From positions 1,488,001 through 1,552,000 of the forward strand of contig NZ_VTFG01000001.1 of assembly GCF_008692035.1 (NCBI RefSeq): a stretch of 64,000 nt of DNA, in the 5' to 3' direction. This DNA is from Pseudomonas marginalis (GTDB lineage Bacteria; Pseudomonadota; Gammaproteobacteria; Pseudomonadales; Pseudomonadaceae). Position numbers and translations under genes: made by a program. Numbering within the stretch: position 1 is the first letter of the stretch; every line of letters starts with the position of its first letter. Positions 44,829 to 56,510 of this stretch are shown here, one piece after another. The notes beneath the pieces are model-generated. The model saw only the letters and a list, made by a program, of their open reading frames with translations. It was not told where the DNA came from and made no database searches.

Positions 44829-45953
44829 ATGCGTGATCCAGCCCCTTCTGACACACAAAAGAAGCGCGTCATCGTCGGCATGTCCGGCGGCGTGGACTCT
44901 TCCGTTTCCGCCGTTCTGCTCATGGAGCAGGGTTATGAGGTGGAAGGCCTGTTCATGAAGAACTGGGAAGAAGACGATGGAACGGAATATTGCACCGCCA
45001 TGGACGACCTCGCGGACGCCCAGGCCGTGTGCGACAAAATTGGCATCAAGCTGCACACCGCCAACTTCGCCGCCGAGTACTGGGACAACGTGTTCGAGCA
45101 CTTCCTGGCCGAATACAAGGCCGGTCGCACGCCGAACCCGGACATCCTGTGCAACCGCGAAATCAAGTTCAAGGCGTTCCTCGACTACGCCATGATCCTT
45201 GGCGCCGACTTGATTGCCACTGGCCACTACGTGCGCCGCCGTGACATCGATGGCCGCACCGAACTGCTCAAGGGCCTGGACCCGAACAAGGACCAGAGCT
45301 ACTTCCTGCACGCCGTCGGTGGTGAACAGATCGCCAAGACCCTGTTCCCGGTGGGCGAGCTGGAAAAGCCAGAAGTGCGCAGGATCGCCGAGCAACACGG
45401 CCTGGCGACCGCCAAGAAGAAGGACTCCACCGGGATCTGCTTTATCGGCGAGCGCCGCTTCAGCGACTTCCTCAAGCAGTACCTGCCGGCGCAACCGGGC
45501 GAGATCAAGACCACCGACGGCGAAGTGATCGGCCGTCACCACGGCCTGATGTACCACACCATCGGCCAGCGCCAGGGCCTGGGCATCGGCGGCCTGAAGG
45601 ACGCCGGCGAAGAGCCGTGGTACGTGCTGGTCAAGGACCTGGAGCACAACGTGCTGATCGTCGGCCAGGGCAATGAACACCCGCTGCTGTTCTCGGGCGC
45701 ACTGCTGGCCTCGGAGATCTATTGGGTCAACCCGATCGACCTGAGCACCCCGCGCCGCCTGACGGCCAAGGTACGCTATCGCCAGGGCGACCAGCCCTGC
45801 GTCCTGGAAAAAACCGCGACGGGCTACCGCGCCACCTTTGATGACCCGCAACGCGCGGTCACCCCTGGCCAGTCCGTGGTGTTCTATGACGGCGAAATTT
45901 GCCTGGGCGGCGGCGTGATTGAAGTCGCCGAAGCCTGGAGCAACCCGGCATGA
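44829..45953 (+). CDS. mnmA: tRNA-specific 2-thiouridylase MnmA
   Basis: Makes s2U34 in Lys, Glu and Gln tRNAs using ATP and sulfur from TusE. The 374 residues show the PP-loop SGGVDSS (19-25), the catalytic Cys108 in [12 protein letters not shown], and Cys204 in [12 protein letters not shown], equal to E. coli Cys102 and Cys199. It overlaps hflD by 4 bases. The upstream sulfur carriers TusDCBE are encoded at 21514-22868. Confidence 0.98.
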   Translation: MRDPAPSDTQKKRVIVGMSGGVDSSVSAVLLMEQGYEVEGLFMKNWEEDDGTEYCTAMDDLADAQAVCDKIGIKLHTANFAAEYWDNVFEHFLAEYKAGRTPNPDILCNREIKFKAFLDYAMILGADLIATGHYVRRRDIDGRTELLKGLDPNKDQSYFLHAVGGEQIAKTLFPVGELEKPEVRRIAEQHGLATAKKKDSTGICFIGERRFSDFLKQYLPAQPGEIKTTDGEVIGRHHGLMYHTIGQRQGLGIGGLKDAGEEPWYVLVKDLEHNVLIVGQGNEHPLLFSGALLASEIYWVNPIDLSTPRRLTAKVRYRQGDQPCVLEKTATGYRATFDDPQRAVTPGQSVVFYDGEICLGGGVIEVAEAWSNPA

Positions 45954-46573
45954 GCCCGACCCAGGAGCAATTGACAGCACTCGGCGGGGTATTTCTCTCC
46001 GCCGTGCTGGTGGACAAGATCGCCAAGACCGGCCAGGTTACCGAAGCCGGCCTGACCTGCATGCTCGGCAGCCTGCTGATCCGCGACCCCAAGGACACCC
46101 TGGAAGTCTACGGCGGCGACGACCTCGCACTGCGTGAAGGTTACCGCGCACTGATCGGCGCCCTGGAGCGCGACCCGAGTACCTTGCAGCGTGAGCCGCT
46201 GCGCTACGCCCTGTCGATGCTCGGCCTCGAGCGCCAGCTGGCCAAGCGCGAAGACATGCTGGAAACCATCGGCAAACGCCTGCCGCAGATCCAGTCCCAG
46301 GTAGAACACTTCGGCCCGGCCCACGAAAACGTGATCGCCGCCTGCGGTGCGCTGTACCAGGACACCTTGAGCACCTTGCGCCAACGCATCCAGGTGCACG
46401 GCGACATGCGCAACCTGCAGCAACCGAACAACGCCTCGAAAATCCGCGCACTGCTGCTCGCCGGCATTCGTTCGGCGCGGTTGTGGCGGCAATTGGGCGG
46501 TCATCGCTGGCAGCTGGTGATCAGCCGACGCAAATTGCTCAAAGAGCTTTACCCGTTGATGCGCAACGAATAA
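45950..46573 (+). CDS. hflD: HflD family protein
   Basis: A 207-residue, mostly helical protein matching HflD (DUF489), with [25 protein letters not shown] and [21 protein letters not shown] (quoted in part). In E. coli HflD is membrane-associated and affects lambda CII stability; its normal role is unclear. It is coupled to mnmA (ATGA overlap) and followed by purB, as in E. coli. Confidence 0.94.
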   Translation: MSPTQEQLTALGGVFLSAVLVDKIAKTGQVTEAGLTCMLGSLLIRDPKDTLEVYGGDDLALREGYRALIGALERDPSTLQREPLRYALSMLGLERQLAKREDMLETIGKRLPQIQSQVEHFGPAHENVIAACGALYQDTLSTLRQRIQVHGDMRNLQQPNNASKIRALLLAGIRSARLWRQLGGHRWQLVISRRKLLKELYPLMRNE

Positions 46574-46611
46574 GTCGCACCGACAGGCTATTTTCAAGCC
46601 GTTACGCGTAA

Positions 46612-48069
<1,458 letters not shown>

Positions 48070-48086
48070 TTCGCGCAAGCCCCTTG

Positions 48087-48114
48087 AGACGCCCGGCCGC
48101 GCCGGGCGTTTTTA
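48087..48114 (+). terminator. Terminator of purB
   Basis: ACGCCCGGC-CGC-GCCGGGCGT hairpin followed by a T-run. Confidence 0.92.
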
Positions 48115-48152
48115 TTTCAGTCTGAAAAGTGCTTTTTTTCAATAGGTTACAC

Positions 48153-49319
48153 ATGAATCCTGATATCCCTCTTCAACTTCTGGGCGGCATCACGGCACGG
48201 GAATTCCTGCGCGACTACTGGCAGAAAAAACCGCTGCTGATCCGCCAGGCGATCCCTGACTTCGAAAGCCCGATCGACGCCGACGAACTCGCCGGCCTGG
48301 CCCTGGAAGAAGAAGTCGAATCGCGCCTGGTGATCGAACACGGCGAACGCCCGTGGGAACTGCGCCGCGGCCCGTTCGCCGAAGACGCCTTCAGCACCCT
48401 GCCTGAGCGTGAGTGGACACTGCTGGTACAGGCAGTCGACCAGTTCGTGCCGGAAGTGGCCGAGTTGCTGGAGCAGTTCCGCTTCCTGCCAAGCTGGCGC
48501 ATCGACGATGTGATGATCAGCTTTGCCGCACCCGGCGGCAGCGTAGGCCCGCACTTCGACAACTACGACGTGTTCCTGCTGCAGGCCCAGGGCAAGCGCA
48601 ACTGGAAGATCGGCCAGATGTGCAGCTCCGAAAGCCCGCTGCTGCAACACGCCGACCTGCGCATCCTCGCCGAATTCGAAGAAAGCGCCGAATGGGTGCT
48701 GGAACCGGGCGACATGCTCTACCTGCCGCCACGCCTGGCGCATTTCGGCATCGCCGAAGATGACTGCATGACGTACTCGGTGGGCTTTCGCGCCCCAAGC
48801 GCCGCAGAAGTACTGACCCACTTCACCGACTTCCTCGCCCAGTACCTGACCGACGAAGAGCGCTACACCGACGCCGACGCGCAGCCGGTCAGCGACCCGC
48901 ACCAGATCCAGAGCGACGCCCTCGACCGCCTCAAGAGCCTGCTGGCCGAGCACATGAGCGACGAGCGCATGCTGCTGACCTGGTTCGGCCAATTCATGAC
49001 CGAGCCGCGCTACCCGGAACTGGTAGCAGGCGAAGAGCTGGGCGAAGACGACTTCATCAACAGCCTGCAGGACGGCGCGATCCTGGTGCGCAACCCAAGC
49101 GCGCGCATGGCCTGGTCGGAAGTCGACGATGACGTCCTGCTGTTCGCCAGCGGCCAGAGCCGTTACCTGCCGGGCAAACTGCGCGAACTGCTGAAACTGG
49201 TCTGCGCCGCCGATGCCCTGCACGCCGAAAACCTCGGCGAATGGCTGCTGGACGAAGACGCCCGTGACCTGCTGTGCGAGCTGGTCAAGCAAGGAAGCCT
49301 GGGGTTTGCCGATGAATAG
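48153..49319 (+). CDS. roxA: Ribosomal protein L16 arginine hydroxylase (RoxA/YcfD-like)
   Basis: A 388-residue Fe(II)/2-oxoglutarate JmjC/cupin oxygenase. The facial triad is His134 and Asp136 (PHFDNYD) and His197 (RLAHFGI), matching E. coli YcfD His125/Asp127/His187, which hydroxylates an arginine of L16. The C-terminal part matches the dimerisation and winged-helix region. Start at ATG 48153 (MNPDIPLQLLGG). It overlaps the GNAT gene by 8 bases. Confidence 0.92.
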   Translation: MNPDIPLQLLGGITAREFLRDYWQKKPLLIRQAIPDFESPIDADELAGLALEEEVESRLVIEHGERPWELRRGPFAEDAFSTLPEREWTLLVQAVDQFVPEVAELLEQFRFLPSWRIDDVMISFAAPGGSVGPHFDNYDVFLLQAQGKRNWKIGQMCSSESPLLQHADLRILAEFEESAEWVLEPGDMLYLPPRLAHFGIAEDDCMTYSVGFRAPSAAEVLTHFTDFLAQYLTDEERYTDADAQPVSDPHQIQSDALDRLKSLLAEHMSDERMLLTWFGQFMTEPRYPELVAGEELGEDDFINSLQDGAILVRNPSARMAWSEVDDDVLLFASGQSRYLPGKLRELLKLVCAADALHAENLGEWLLDEDARDLLCELVKQGSLGFADE

Positions 49320-49734
49320 GATTCACGTAGGTGTCGCGGACTGGCATAAGGATATCGCCGAGATTCGGCGCATTCGTGAAGCGGTATTTATCGCTGAACA
49401 ATCGGTTCCACCTGAGCTTGAGTGGGATGCGGACGACGCAGACGCAGTGCATTTCCTTGCATTCGAAGGCGACTTTCCGATTGGCACCGCGCGCCTGCTG
49501 CCCAGCGGCGAGATCGGCCGGGTGTCGGTGCTCAAGGACTGGCGCGGGCTGAAGGTCGGCGACAAGCTGATGGAAGCGGTGATCGGCGTGGCCGAGCAAC
49601 GTGGCCAGACCAAGCAGTTCCTGAGCGCGCAGGTGTATGCGGCGCCGTTCTATGAGCGACTGGGCTTCAAGATCGTCAGCGAGGAATTCCTGGAAGTCGG
49701 GATTCCCCATGTCGATATGGTGCGCGGGGGCTGA
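49312..49734 (+). CDS. GNAT family N-acetyltransferase
   Basis: A 140-residue GNAT protein of the ElaA/YjcF-like type: IREAVFIAEQSVPPELEWD, DADAVHFLA, and the acetyl-CoA motif GRVSVLKDWRGLKVGDKLM, with VYAAPFYERLGFKIVSEEFLEVGIPHVDM in the C-terminal half (given in part). The substrate is unknown. It overlaps roxA by 8 bases, so translation is probably coupled; this pair is conserved in pseudomonads. Confidence 0.9.
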   Translation: MNRIHVGVADWHKDIAEIRRIREAVFIAEQSVPPELEWDADDADAVHFLAFEGDFPIGTARLLPSGEIGRVSVLKDWRGLKVGDKLMEAVIGVAEQRGQTKQFLSAQVYAAPFYERLGFKIVSEEFLEVGIPHVDMVRGG

Positions 49735-49754
49735 TTCGAGACCGCGTCGCTGCC

Positions 49755-49774
49755 ATCGGGGGCAAGCCCCCGAT
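49755..49774. repeat. REP singlet
   Basis: ATCGGGGGCAAGCCCCCGAT, a perfect palindrome except for the loop, right after the GNAT stop. Confidence 0.8.
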
Positions 49775-49795
49775 AGCTATTTCAGGAACACCAAC

Positions 49796-49822
49796 AATGC
49801 CCTGCCATGCCAGGGCATTTTG
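49796..49822 (+). terminator. Terminator after the roxA-GNAT pair
   Basis: AATGCCCTG/CAGGGCATT stem with a 6-base loop followed by TTT. Confidence 0.82.
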
Positions 49823-49902
49823 CCGTCTACGATTCAACTTGCGACCCGCCAGGCCGACAAACTGGCACTATCAAGCCTAACTGACTCGCAGAGATAACGG
49901 AC

Positions 49903-50640
49903 ATGTCCCTACGCACCCTGCTCACCGCCCTCCTCCTCACCGCCAGCTGCTCGGCAATGGCCGACACCGAAGTCGTCAACCTGAGCAACCGCACCAGCAC
50001 CGACCTGCTCCCGGTTGCACAGAACTTCATCGGCAAGGACGGCACCGTCAGCGCCTACGGCAACCAGCTTATCGTCAACGCTGCCCCCGGCAAGATCCAG
50101 GACCTGCGTGCGCTGCTCGCCCAGCTGGATACACCAGCCAAGCGCCTGCTGATCACCGTCGATACCAATGAAAACAACCAGCAGAACAGCGGCGACAGCC
50201 AGACCCGCATCATCAGCTACGGCACGGCCAGCCGCGACGGCGGCATCCAGCAGATCCAGGCCAGCGAAGGCGTGCCCGCGCTGATCCAGGTCGGCCAGAG
50301 CGTGCCACTGACCACGACCCAACCTGACGCCTACGGCCGTCCGCAGAACCAGACCCAGTACCGCAACGTCACCCAGGGCTTCTACGTCACCGCCAGCGTC
50401 ACCGGCGAGACCGTGCACCTGGCGATCAGTACCAACCGTGACCGCATGAGCCAGGAACGTCCCGATGTAGTGAATGTGCAAAGCACCGACACAACCGTCA
50501 GCGGACGTCTTGGCGAATGGATCCCCCTGGCCGGCATCAACCGCGAGACCCAGGCCGATAAATCCTCCACAACCCGCAGCTACTCTACCCAGGGCCGCGA
50601 TGACCTGACGTTGCGGGTCAAGGTCGACACCCTGAACTGA
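49903..50640 (+). CDS. Periplasmic protein with secretin N-domain-like fold
   Basis: A 245-residue exported protein: signal peptide to about 20 (ending SAMA, before DTEVV), then an N1-type KH-like region (VVNLSNRTSTDLLPVAQNF, VSAYGNQLIVNAAPGKIQDLRALLAQLD, quoted in part) like the NolW/secretin N domain, and a C-terminal half like the start of a secretin barrel domain (ALIQVGQSVPLTTTQ, GFYVTASVTG, VSGRLGEWIPLAG). It is far too short to form a pore and no secretion-system genes are nearby. Its role is unknown. Confidence 0.82.
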   Translation: MSLRTLLTALLLTASCSAMADTEVVNLSNRTSTDLLPVAQNFIGKDGTVSAYGNQLIVNAAPGKIQDLRALLAQLDTPAKRLLITVDTNENNQQNSGDSQTRIISYGTASRDGGIQQIQASEGVPALIQVGQSVPLTTTQPDAYGRPQNQTQYRNVTQGFYVTASVTGETVHLAISTNRDRMSQERPDVVNVQSTDTTVSGRLGEWIPLAGINRETQADKSSTTRSYSTQGRDDLTLRVKVDTLN

Positions 50641-50680
50641 AGCACCAAAAACTGACTGATGAGTCGTATTAGACTAAAGA

Positions 50681-50706
50681 TGTAGTGCCTGAAAAAAAGC
50701 ACTACA
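50681..50706. promoter_or_regulatory. Inverted repeat, candidate RccR-type operator of aceA
   Basis: TGTAGTGC (50681-50688), 10-base spacer, GCACTACA (50699-50706): perfect arms. TGTAGT/ACTACA half-sites match what I recall for RccR, the RpiR-family regulator of aceA and related genes in P. fluorescens. It sits 6 bases before the -35. Confidence 0.6.
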
Positions 50707-50712
50707 AAACAT

Positions 50713-50741
50713 TTGACGATCCAAAAAAGCATGGGCATGAT
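50713..50741 (+). promoter_or_regulatory. Candidate sigma-70 promoter of aceA
   Basis: TTGACG (50713-50718), 17-base spacer, CATGAT (50736-50741). Transcription would begin near 50748. Confidence 0.5.
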
Positions 50742-51134
50742 GGCCTCGCTCCCGCTAATCAGGGGCCCTGGCAAGGGCCTTCGGATCGCCGCTCCAAGCT
50801 ACCCACCCGAGCCGATTCGTGTCTGTACCGCCCACAAGGTGTGTTTGACGAGGTTGCGACTGGAACGAAGTTGTCCCGAGGGACGGAAGCTAACCAGGTA
50901 ACCCGGCTACACACTGATGGATCGTACAAAGGCCCACGATGCCCGAAGACCGTTCGCAGTTCGCCCTTACCTGCTCAACTCCCCCCTTGAGCCATCGTTC
51001 ATCCCGTCGCCTGCCCCGCCGAACTTGACTTGAACACCTGAGCTTCTGGTCAGCGAGCAGCCATAACCACGCATTCACTACGTGGCTGGCAAATGGAATT
51101 TTCCACCTAGACCTATGCGACGAGGTTTTCCCCC

Positions 51135-52460
<1,326 letters not shown>

Positions 52461-52523
52461 TCGATGTGAGTACACGGCCACGGCGGATCCGTTAAAGAGC
52501 TAACCGCAGTGCCGCACGATCTG

Positions 52524-52554
52524 ACGCCCCGACTGGTTCGGGGCGTTTTTTTTG
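52524..52554 (+). terminator. Terminator of aceA
   Basis: ACGCCCCGA-CTGG-TTCGGGGCGT hairpin followed by eight T. Confidence 0.92.
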
Positions 52555-52584
52555 CCGGTACACATCCCACTGATTCAATCGGGA

Positions 52585-52612
52585 AAATGTGGGAGGGGGC
52601 TTGCCCCCGATA
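52585..52612. repeat. REP singlet
   Basis: AAATGTGGGAGGGGGCTTGC followed by CCCCGATA, the same core as the REPIN at 15029, here without an inverted partner. Confidence 0.85.
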
Positions 52613-52836
52613 GCGGTGAGGAACCCTCGCAACCTGAAGATTTTGTACAAAACCTTGATCCAGAGCGGTATTGGCTGCAGATAAATCGGTTAAAAGATCC
52701 GCTCCAACAACTCGCGCTAATCAGGCAAGTAACGGCAACTTACTCCGCTGCATGAGAAACAATCGCTTCAACCCCGCGCAAACAATATTCATTATCATTT
52801 AGAACATAAAAACTTCGTTACAGGTTAAACAAAACA

Positions 52837-52850
52837 CATTTGATCAAATG
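52837..52850. promoter_or_regulatory. 14-base palindrome upstream of nuoA
   Basis: CATTTGATCAAATG, a perfect palindrome in AT-rich DNA about 86 bases before the candidate -35. Its regulator is unknown. Confidence 0.4.
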
Positions 52851-52935
52851 CCCGCTAATGCCCGCCCCGCAAGGGCTACAGCCCCAAGAAGGTGCACTAT
52901 GTGCTTATTCCATCGAATAATTTCGCCCTAGGAAT

Positions 52936-52964
52936 TTTACTTGCCCGGTGTTTAGCCATAAAAT
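52936..52964 (+). promoter_or_regulatory. Candidate promoter of the nuo operon
   Basis: TTTACT (52936-52941), 17-base spacer, TAAAAT (52959-52964), with a leader of about 85 bases to the nuoA ATG. Confidence 0.45.
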
Positions 52965-53054
52965 CACCGCGATTGATTGCAGTGCGACATATCGTCACTG
53001 CATCGTTACTTTTTCGAGCTCAGAGACCTTTGCTCTCTGTTAAGGATTTCCAGC

Positions 53055-53468
53055 ATGACCGAAGCGACAGGACTCATGGCCCACAACTGGGGCTTTGCCA
53101 TTTTCCTCCTCGGTGTTGTCGGCCTTTGCGCCTTCATGCTCGGTGTGTCCAGCCTCCTCGGGTCAAAAGCCTGGGGCCGCAGCAAGAATGAACCGTTCGA
53201 ATCCGGCATGCTGCCTACAGGTGGCGCCCGCTTGCGGCTCTCAGCCAAATTCTATCTGGTCGCGATGCTCTTCGTGATCTTCGACATCGAAGCCCTCTTT
53301 CTCTTTGCCTGGTCTGTGTCCGTCCGCGAAAGCGGCTGGACCGGATTCGTCGAAGCCCTCGTTTTCATAGCAATTCTGTTGGCAGGCCTTGTCTACCTAT
53401 TTCGAGTGGGCGCCCTTGACTGGGCTCCGGAAGCTCGTCGTAAGCGGCAAGCGAAGCTGAAACAATGA
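53055..53468 (+). CDS. nuoA: NADH-quinone oxidoreductase subunit A
   Basis: A 137-residue membrane subunit of complex I with three helices. [40 protein letters not shown] (quoted in part: [11 protein letters not shown]) is the family signature and includes the loop that reports the quinone-site state. I chose the ATG at 53055 over an in-frame extension. First gene of an unbroken nuoA-to-L run. Confidence 0.97.
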   Translation: MTEATGLMAHNWGFAIFLLGVVGLCAFMLGVSSLLGSKAWGRSKNEPFESGMLPTGGARLRLSAKFYLVAMLFVIFDIEALFLFAWSVSVRESGWTGFVEALVFIAILLAGLVYLFRVGALDWAPEARRKRQAKLKQ

Positions 53469-53478
53469 GGCTTTGGCG

Positions 53479-54153
53479 ATGCAATACAATCTCACCAGGA
53501 TCGACCCGGATGCTCCTAACGAGCAGTACCCCATCGGCGAACGGGAAACCGTTTCCGATCCGTTAGAAGACCAAGTCCACAAGAACATCTACATGGGCAA
53601 GCTCGAAGACGTGCTGAGTGGCGCGGTCAACTGGGGACGTAAGAACTCCCTGTGGCCGTACAACTTCGGTCTTTCGTGCTGCTACGTGGAAATGACCACC
53701 GCCTTCACGGCGCCCCACGACATCGCGCGCTTTGGCGCCGAAGTTATCCGGGCATCACCGCGCCAGGCGGATTTCATGGTTATCGCCGGTACCTGCTTTA
53801 TCAAGATGGCGCCGATCATCCAGCGTCTCTACGAGCAAATGCTCGAGCCAAAGTGGGTTATCTCCATGGGTTCGTGCGCCAACTCCGGTGGCATGTACGA
53901 CATCTACTCCGTGGTTCAGGGGGTGGACAAGTTCCTGCCCGTGGACGTCTACGTGCCTGGCTGCCCGCCCCGCCCCGAAGCATTCCTGCAAGGCTTGATG
54001 CTGTTGCAGGAATCGATTGGCAAGGAGCGTCGCCCGCTTTCCTGGGTCGTCGGCGATCAAGGCGTGTACCGCGCCGAGATGCCGTCGCAAAAGGAACAGC
54101 GCCGCGAACAGCGAATCGCAGTCACCAACCTGCGCAGCCCCGACGAAGTCTGA
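53479..54153 (+). CDS. nuoB: NADH-quinone oxidoreductase subunit B
   Basis: A 224-residue peripheral-arm subunit carrying cluster N2, the last in the electron path before quinone. Ligands are in [19 protein letters not shown] and [10 protein letters not shown]. The N-terminal 40 residues ([20 protein letters not shown]) are a Pseudomonas-type extension. ATG 53479 follows TGAGGC. Ten bases separate it from nuoA. Confidence 0.97.
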   Translation: MQYNLTRIDPDAPNEQYPIGERETVSDPLEDQVHKNIYMGKLEDVLSGAVNWGRKNSLWPYNFGLSCCYVEMTTAFTAPHDIARFGAEVIRASPRQADFMVIAGTCFIKMAPIIQRLYEQMLEPKWVISMGSCANSGGMYDIYSVVQGVDKFLPVDVYVPGCPPRPEAFLQGLMLLQESIGKERRPLSWVVGDQGVYRAEMPSQKEQRREQRIAVTNLRSPDEV

Positions 54154-54225
54154 TCCAGCCCCGCTTCTTTTATAGAACGAAAACCTGGCTTCATTCTTTA
54201 CGTTGACCGAAAGCGATAAAAAACC

Positions 54226-56010
54226 ATGACTACAGGCAGTGCTCTGTACATCCCGCCTTATAAGGCAGACGACCAGGATGTGGTCGTCGAACTCAATAAC
54301 CGTTTTGGCCCTGACGCCTTCACCGCCCAGGCCACACGCACCGGTATGCCGGTGCTGTGGGTGGCGCGCGCCAGGCTCGTCGAAGTCCTGACCTTCCTGC
54401 GCAACCTGCCCAAGCCGTACGTCATGCTCTATGACCTGCATGGCGTGGACGAGCGCCTGCGCACCAAGCGCCAGGGTCTGCCGAGCGGCGCCGATTTCAC
54501 CGTGTTCTATCACCTGATGTCGCTGGAACGTAACAGCGACGTGATGATCAAGGTCGCACTGTCCGAGAGCGACCTGAGCGTGCCGACCGTGACCGGTATC
54601 TGGCCGAACGCCAGCTGGTACGAGCGCGAAGTCTGGGACATGTTCGGTATCGACTTCCCGGGCCACCCGCACCTGACGCGCATCATGATGCCGCCAACGT
54701 GGGAAGGTCACCCGCTGCGCAAGGACTTCCCTGCCCGCGCCACCGAATTCGACCCGTTCAGCCTCAACCTCGCCAAGCAGCAGCTTGAAGAAGAGGCCGC
54801 GCGCTTCCGTCCGGAAGACTGGGGCATGAAGCGCTCCGGCACCAACGAGGACTACATGTTCCTCAACCTGGGCCCGAACCACCCTTCGGCCCACGGTGCC
54901 TTCCGCATCATCCTGCAACTGGACGGCGAAGAAATCGTCGACTGCGTACCGGACATCGGCTACCACCACCGTGGTGCCGAGAAGATGGCCGAGCGTCAGT
55001 CGTGGCACAGCTTCATCCCGTACACCGACCGTATCGACTACCTCGGCGGCGTGATGAACAACCTGCCGTACGTGCTCTCGGTCGAGAAGCTGGCCGGCAT
55101 CAAGGTCCCGGACCGCGTCGACACCATCCGCATCATGATGGCCGAGTTCTTCCGGATCACCAGCCACCTGCTGTTCCTGGGTACCTATATCCAGGACGTC
55201 GGCGCCATGACCCCGGTGTTCTTCACCTTCACCGACCGTCAGCGCGCCTACAAGGTCATCGAAGCCATCACCGGTTTCCGCCTGCACCCGGCCTGGTACC
55301 GCATCGGCGGCGTCGCCCACGACCTGCCGAATGGCTGGGAACGCCTGGTCAAGGAATTCATCGACTGGATGCCCAAGCGCCTGGACGAGTACCAGAAGGC
55401 TGCGTTGGATAACAGCATCCTCAAGGGCCGTACCATCGGCGTCGCCCAGTACAACACCAAAGAGGCCCTGGAATGGGGCGTCACCGGTGCCGGCCTGCGT
55501 TCCACCGGTTGCGATTTCGACCTGCGCAAGGCGCGTCCGTACTCGGGCTACGAAAACTTCGAGTTCGAAGTACCGCTGGCCGCCAATGGCGATGCCTACG
55601 ACCGTTGCATCGTGCGCGTCGAAGAAATGCGCCAGAGCCTGAAGATCATCGAGCAGTGCATGCGCAACATGCCGGCCGGCCCGTACAAGGCGGATCACCC
55701 GCTGACCACGCCGCCGCCGAAAGAGCGCACGCTGCAGCACATCGAAACCCTGATCACGCACTTCCTGCAGGTTTCGTGGGGCCCGGTAATGCCGGCCAAC
55801 GAATCCTTCCAGATGATCGAAGCGACCAAGGGTATCAACAGTTATTACCTGACGAGCGATGGCGGCACCATGAGCTACCGCACCCGGATTCGTACCCCAA
55901 GCTTCGCCCACTTGCAGCAGATCCCTTCGGTGATCAAAGGCGAGATGGTCGCGGACTTGATTGCGTACCTGGGTAGTATCGATTTCGTTATGGCCGACGT
56001 GGACCGCTAA
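54226..56010 (+). CDS. nuoC: NADH-quinone oxidoreductase fused subunit C/D
   Basis: A 594-residue fusion of the 30-kDa (NuoC, about 1-180, with [20 protein letters not shown]) and 49-kDa (NuoD, about 205-594, with [15 protein letters not shown] and [16 protein letters not shown]) subunits, as in E. coli. The D part lines the quinone pocket with NuoB. The junction lies near the [11 protein letters not shown] stretch. It follows nuoB by 72 bases. Confidence 0.97.
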   Translation: MTTGSALYIPPYKADDQDVVVELNNRFGPDAFTAQATRTGMPVLWVARARLVEVLTFLRNLPKPYVMLYDLHGVDERLRTKRQGLPSGADFTVFYHLMSLERNSDVMIKVALSESDLSVPTVTGIWPNASWYEREVWDMFGIDFPGHPHLTRIMMPPTWEGHPLRKDFPARATEFDPFSLNLAKQQLEEEAARFRPEDWGMKRSGTNEDYMFLNLGPNHPSAHGAFRIILQLDGEEIVDCVPDIGYHHRGAEKMAERQSWHSFIPYTDRIDYLGGVMNNLPYVLSVEKLAGIKVPDRVDTIRIMMAEFFRITSHLLFLGTYIQDVGAMTPVFFTFTDRQRAYKVIEAITGFRLHPAWYRIGGVAHDLPNGWERLVKEFIDWMPKRLDEYQKAALDNSILKGRTIGVAQYNTKEALEWGVTGAGLRSTGCDFDLRKARPYSGYENFEFEVPLAANGDAYDRCIVRVEEMRQSLKIIEQCMRNMPAGPYKADHPLTTPPPKERTLQHIETLITHFLQVSWGPVMPANESFQMIEATKGINSYYLTSDGGTMSYRTRIRTPSFAHLQQIPSVIKGEMVADLIAYLGSIDFVMADVDR

Positions 56011-56012
56011 GC

Positions 56013-56510
56013 ATGAACAGCACGCTTATCCAGACAGACCGTTTCACCTTGAGTGAAACCGAGCGCTCGGCCATCGAGCACGAGCTGCATCACTACGAAG
56101 ACCCGCGCGCGGCGTCGATCGAGGCCTTGAAGATCGTCCAGAAGGAACGTGGCTGGGTGCCGGACGGCGCCCTCTACGCCATCGGCGAGATCCTCGGCAT
56201 CCCCGCCAGCGACGTTGAAGGCGTGGCGACGTTCTACAGCCAGATCTTCCGCCAGCCGGTCGGCCGCCACATCATTCGCGTGTGCGACAGCATGGTCTGC
56301 TACATCGGTGGCCACGAGTCGGTGGTCAGCGAGATCCAGGCCAAGCTGGGCATCGGCCTCGGCCAGACCACCCCGGACGGCCGCTTCACGCTGCTGCCGG
56401 TGTGCTGCCTGGGCAACTGCGACAAGGCGCCGGCGTTGATGATCGACGACGACACATTCGGTGACGTGCAGCCTGCTGGCGTGACCCAATTGCTCGAGGG
56501 CTACCCATGA
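56013..56510 (+). CDS. nuoE: NADH-quinone oxidoreductase subunit E
   Basis: A 165-residue subunit with 2Fe-2S cluster N1a, ligated by CDSMVC and CCLGNC. It docks on NuoF. It begins 2 bases after nuoCD and overlaps nuoF by 4 (ATGA). Confidence 0.97.
   Translation: MNSTLIQTDRFTLSETERSAIEHELHHYEDPRAASIEALKIVQKERGWVPDGALYAIGEILGIPASDVEGVATFYSQIFRQPVGRHIIRVCDSMVCYIGGHESVVSEIQAKLGIGLGQTTPDGRFTLLPVCCLGNCDKAPALMIDDDTFGDVQPAGVTQLLEGYP

Larger units (their letters stand above)
50641..51134. other. Long regulatory/leader region upstream of aceA
   Basis: About 494 bases. It holds an 8-base inverted repeat (50681-50706), a sigma-70 promoter right after it (50713-50741), and then about 387 bases that would be transcribed as leader. 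Within the leader, GGCCCT-GGCA-AGGGCC (50764-50779) is a small hairpin. Short open frames are present, but none has a ribosome site with family support. No terminator is seen after the previous gene. Confidence 0.6.
52461..53054. other. Intergenic region between aceA and nuoA
   Basis: About 594 bases: the aceA terminator, a REP singlet, then AT-rich DNA with a 14-base palindrome (52837-52850), a direct repeat of (A/T)AATGCCCGC near 52847-52866, and a candidate promoter (52936-52964). No gene is supported. Confidence 0.6.

Noticed and set aside
50685..50990. A possible 101-residue gene in the aceA leader
   Set aside because: No ribosome site, no recognisable domain, and it starts inside the inverted repeat; more likely leader RNA.
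52781..52800. Fur-like box (ATTCATTATCATTT) upstream of nuoA
   Set aside because: Only one half matches the Fur consensus well; too weak to claim.
52839..52849. ANR/FNR box at the nuoA palindrome
   Set aside because: TTGAT and ATCAA overlap instead of being 4 bases apart, so it cannot be a standard site.
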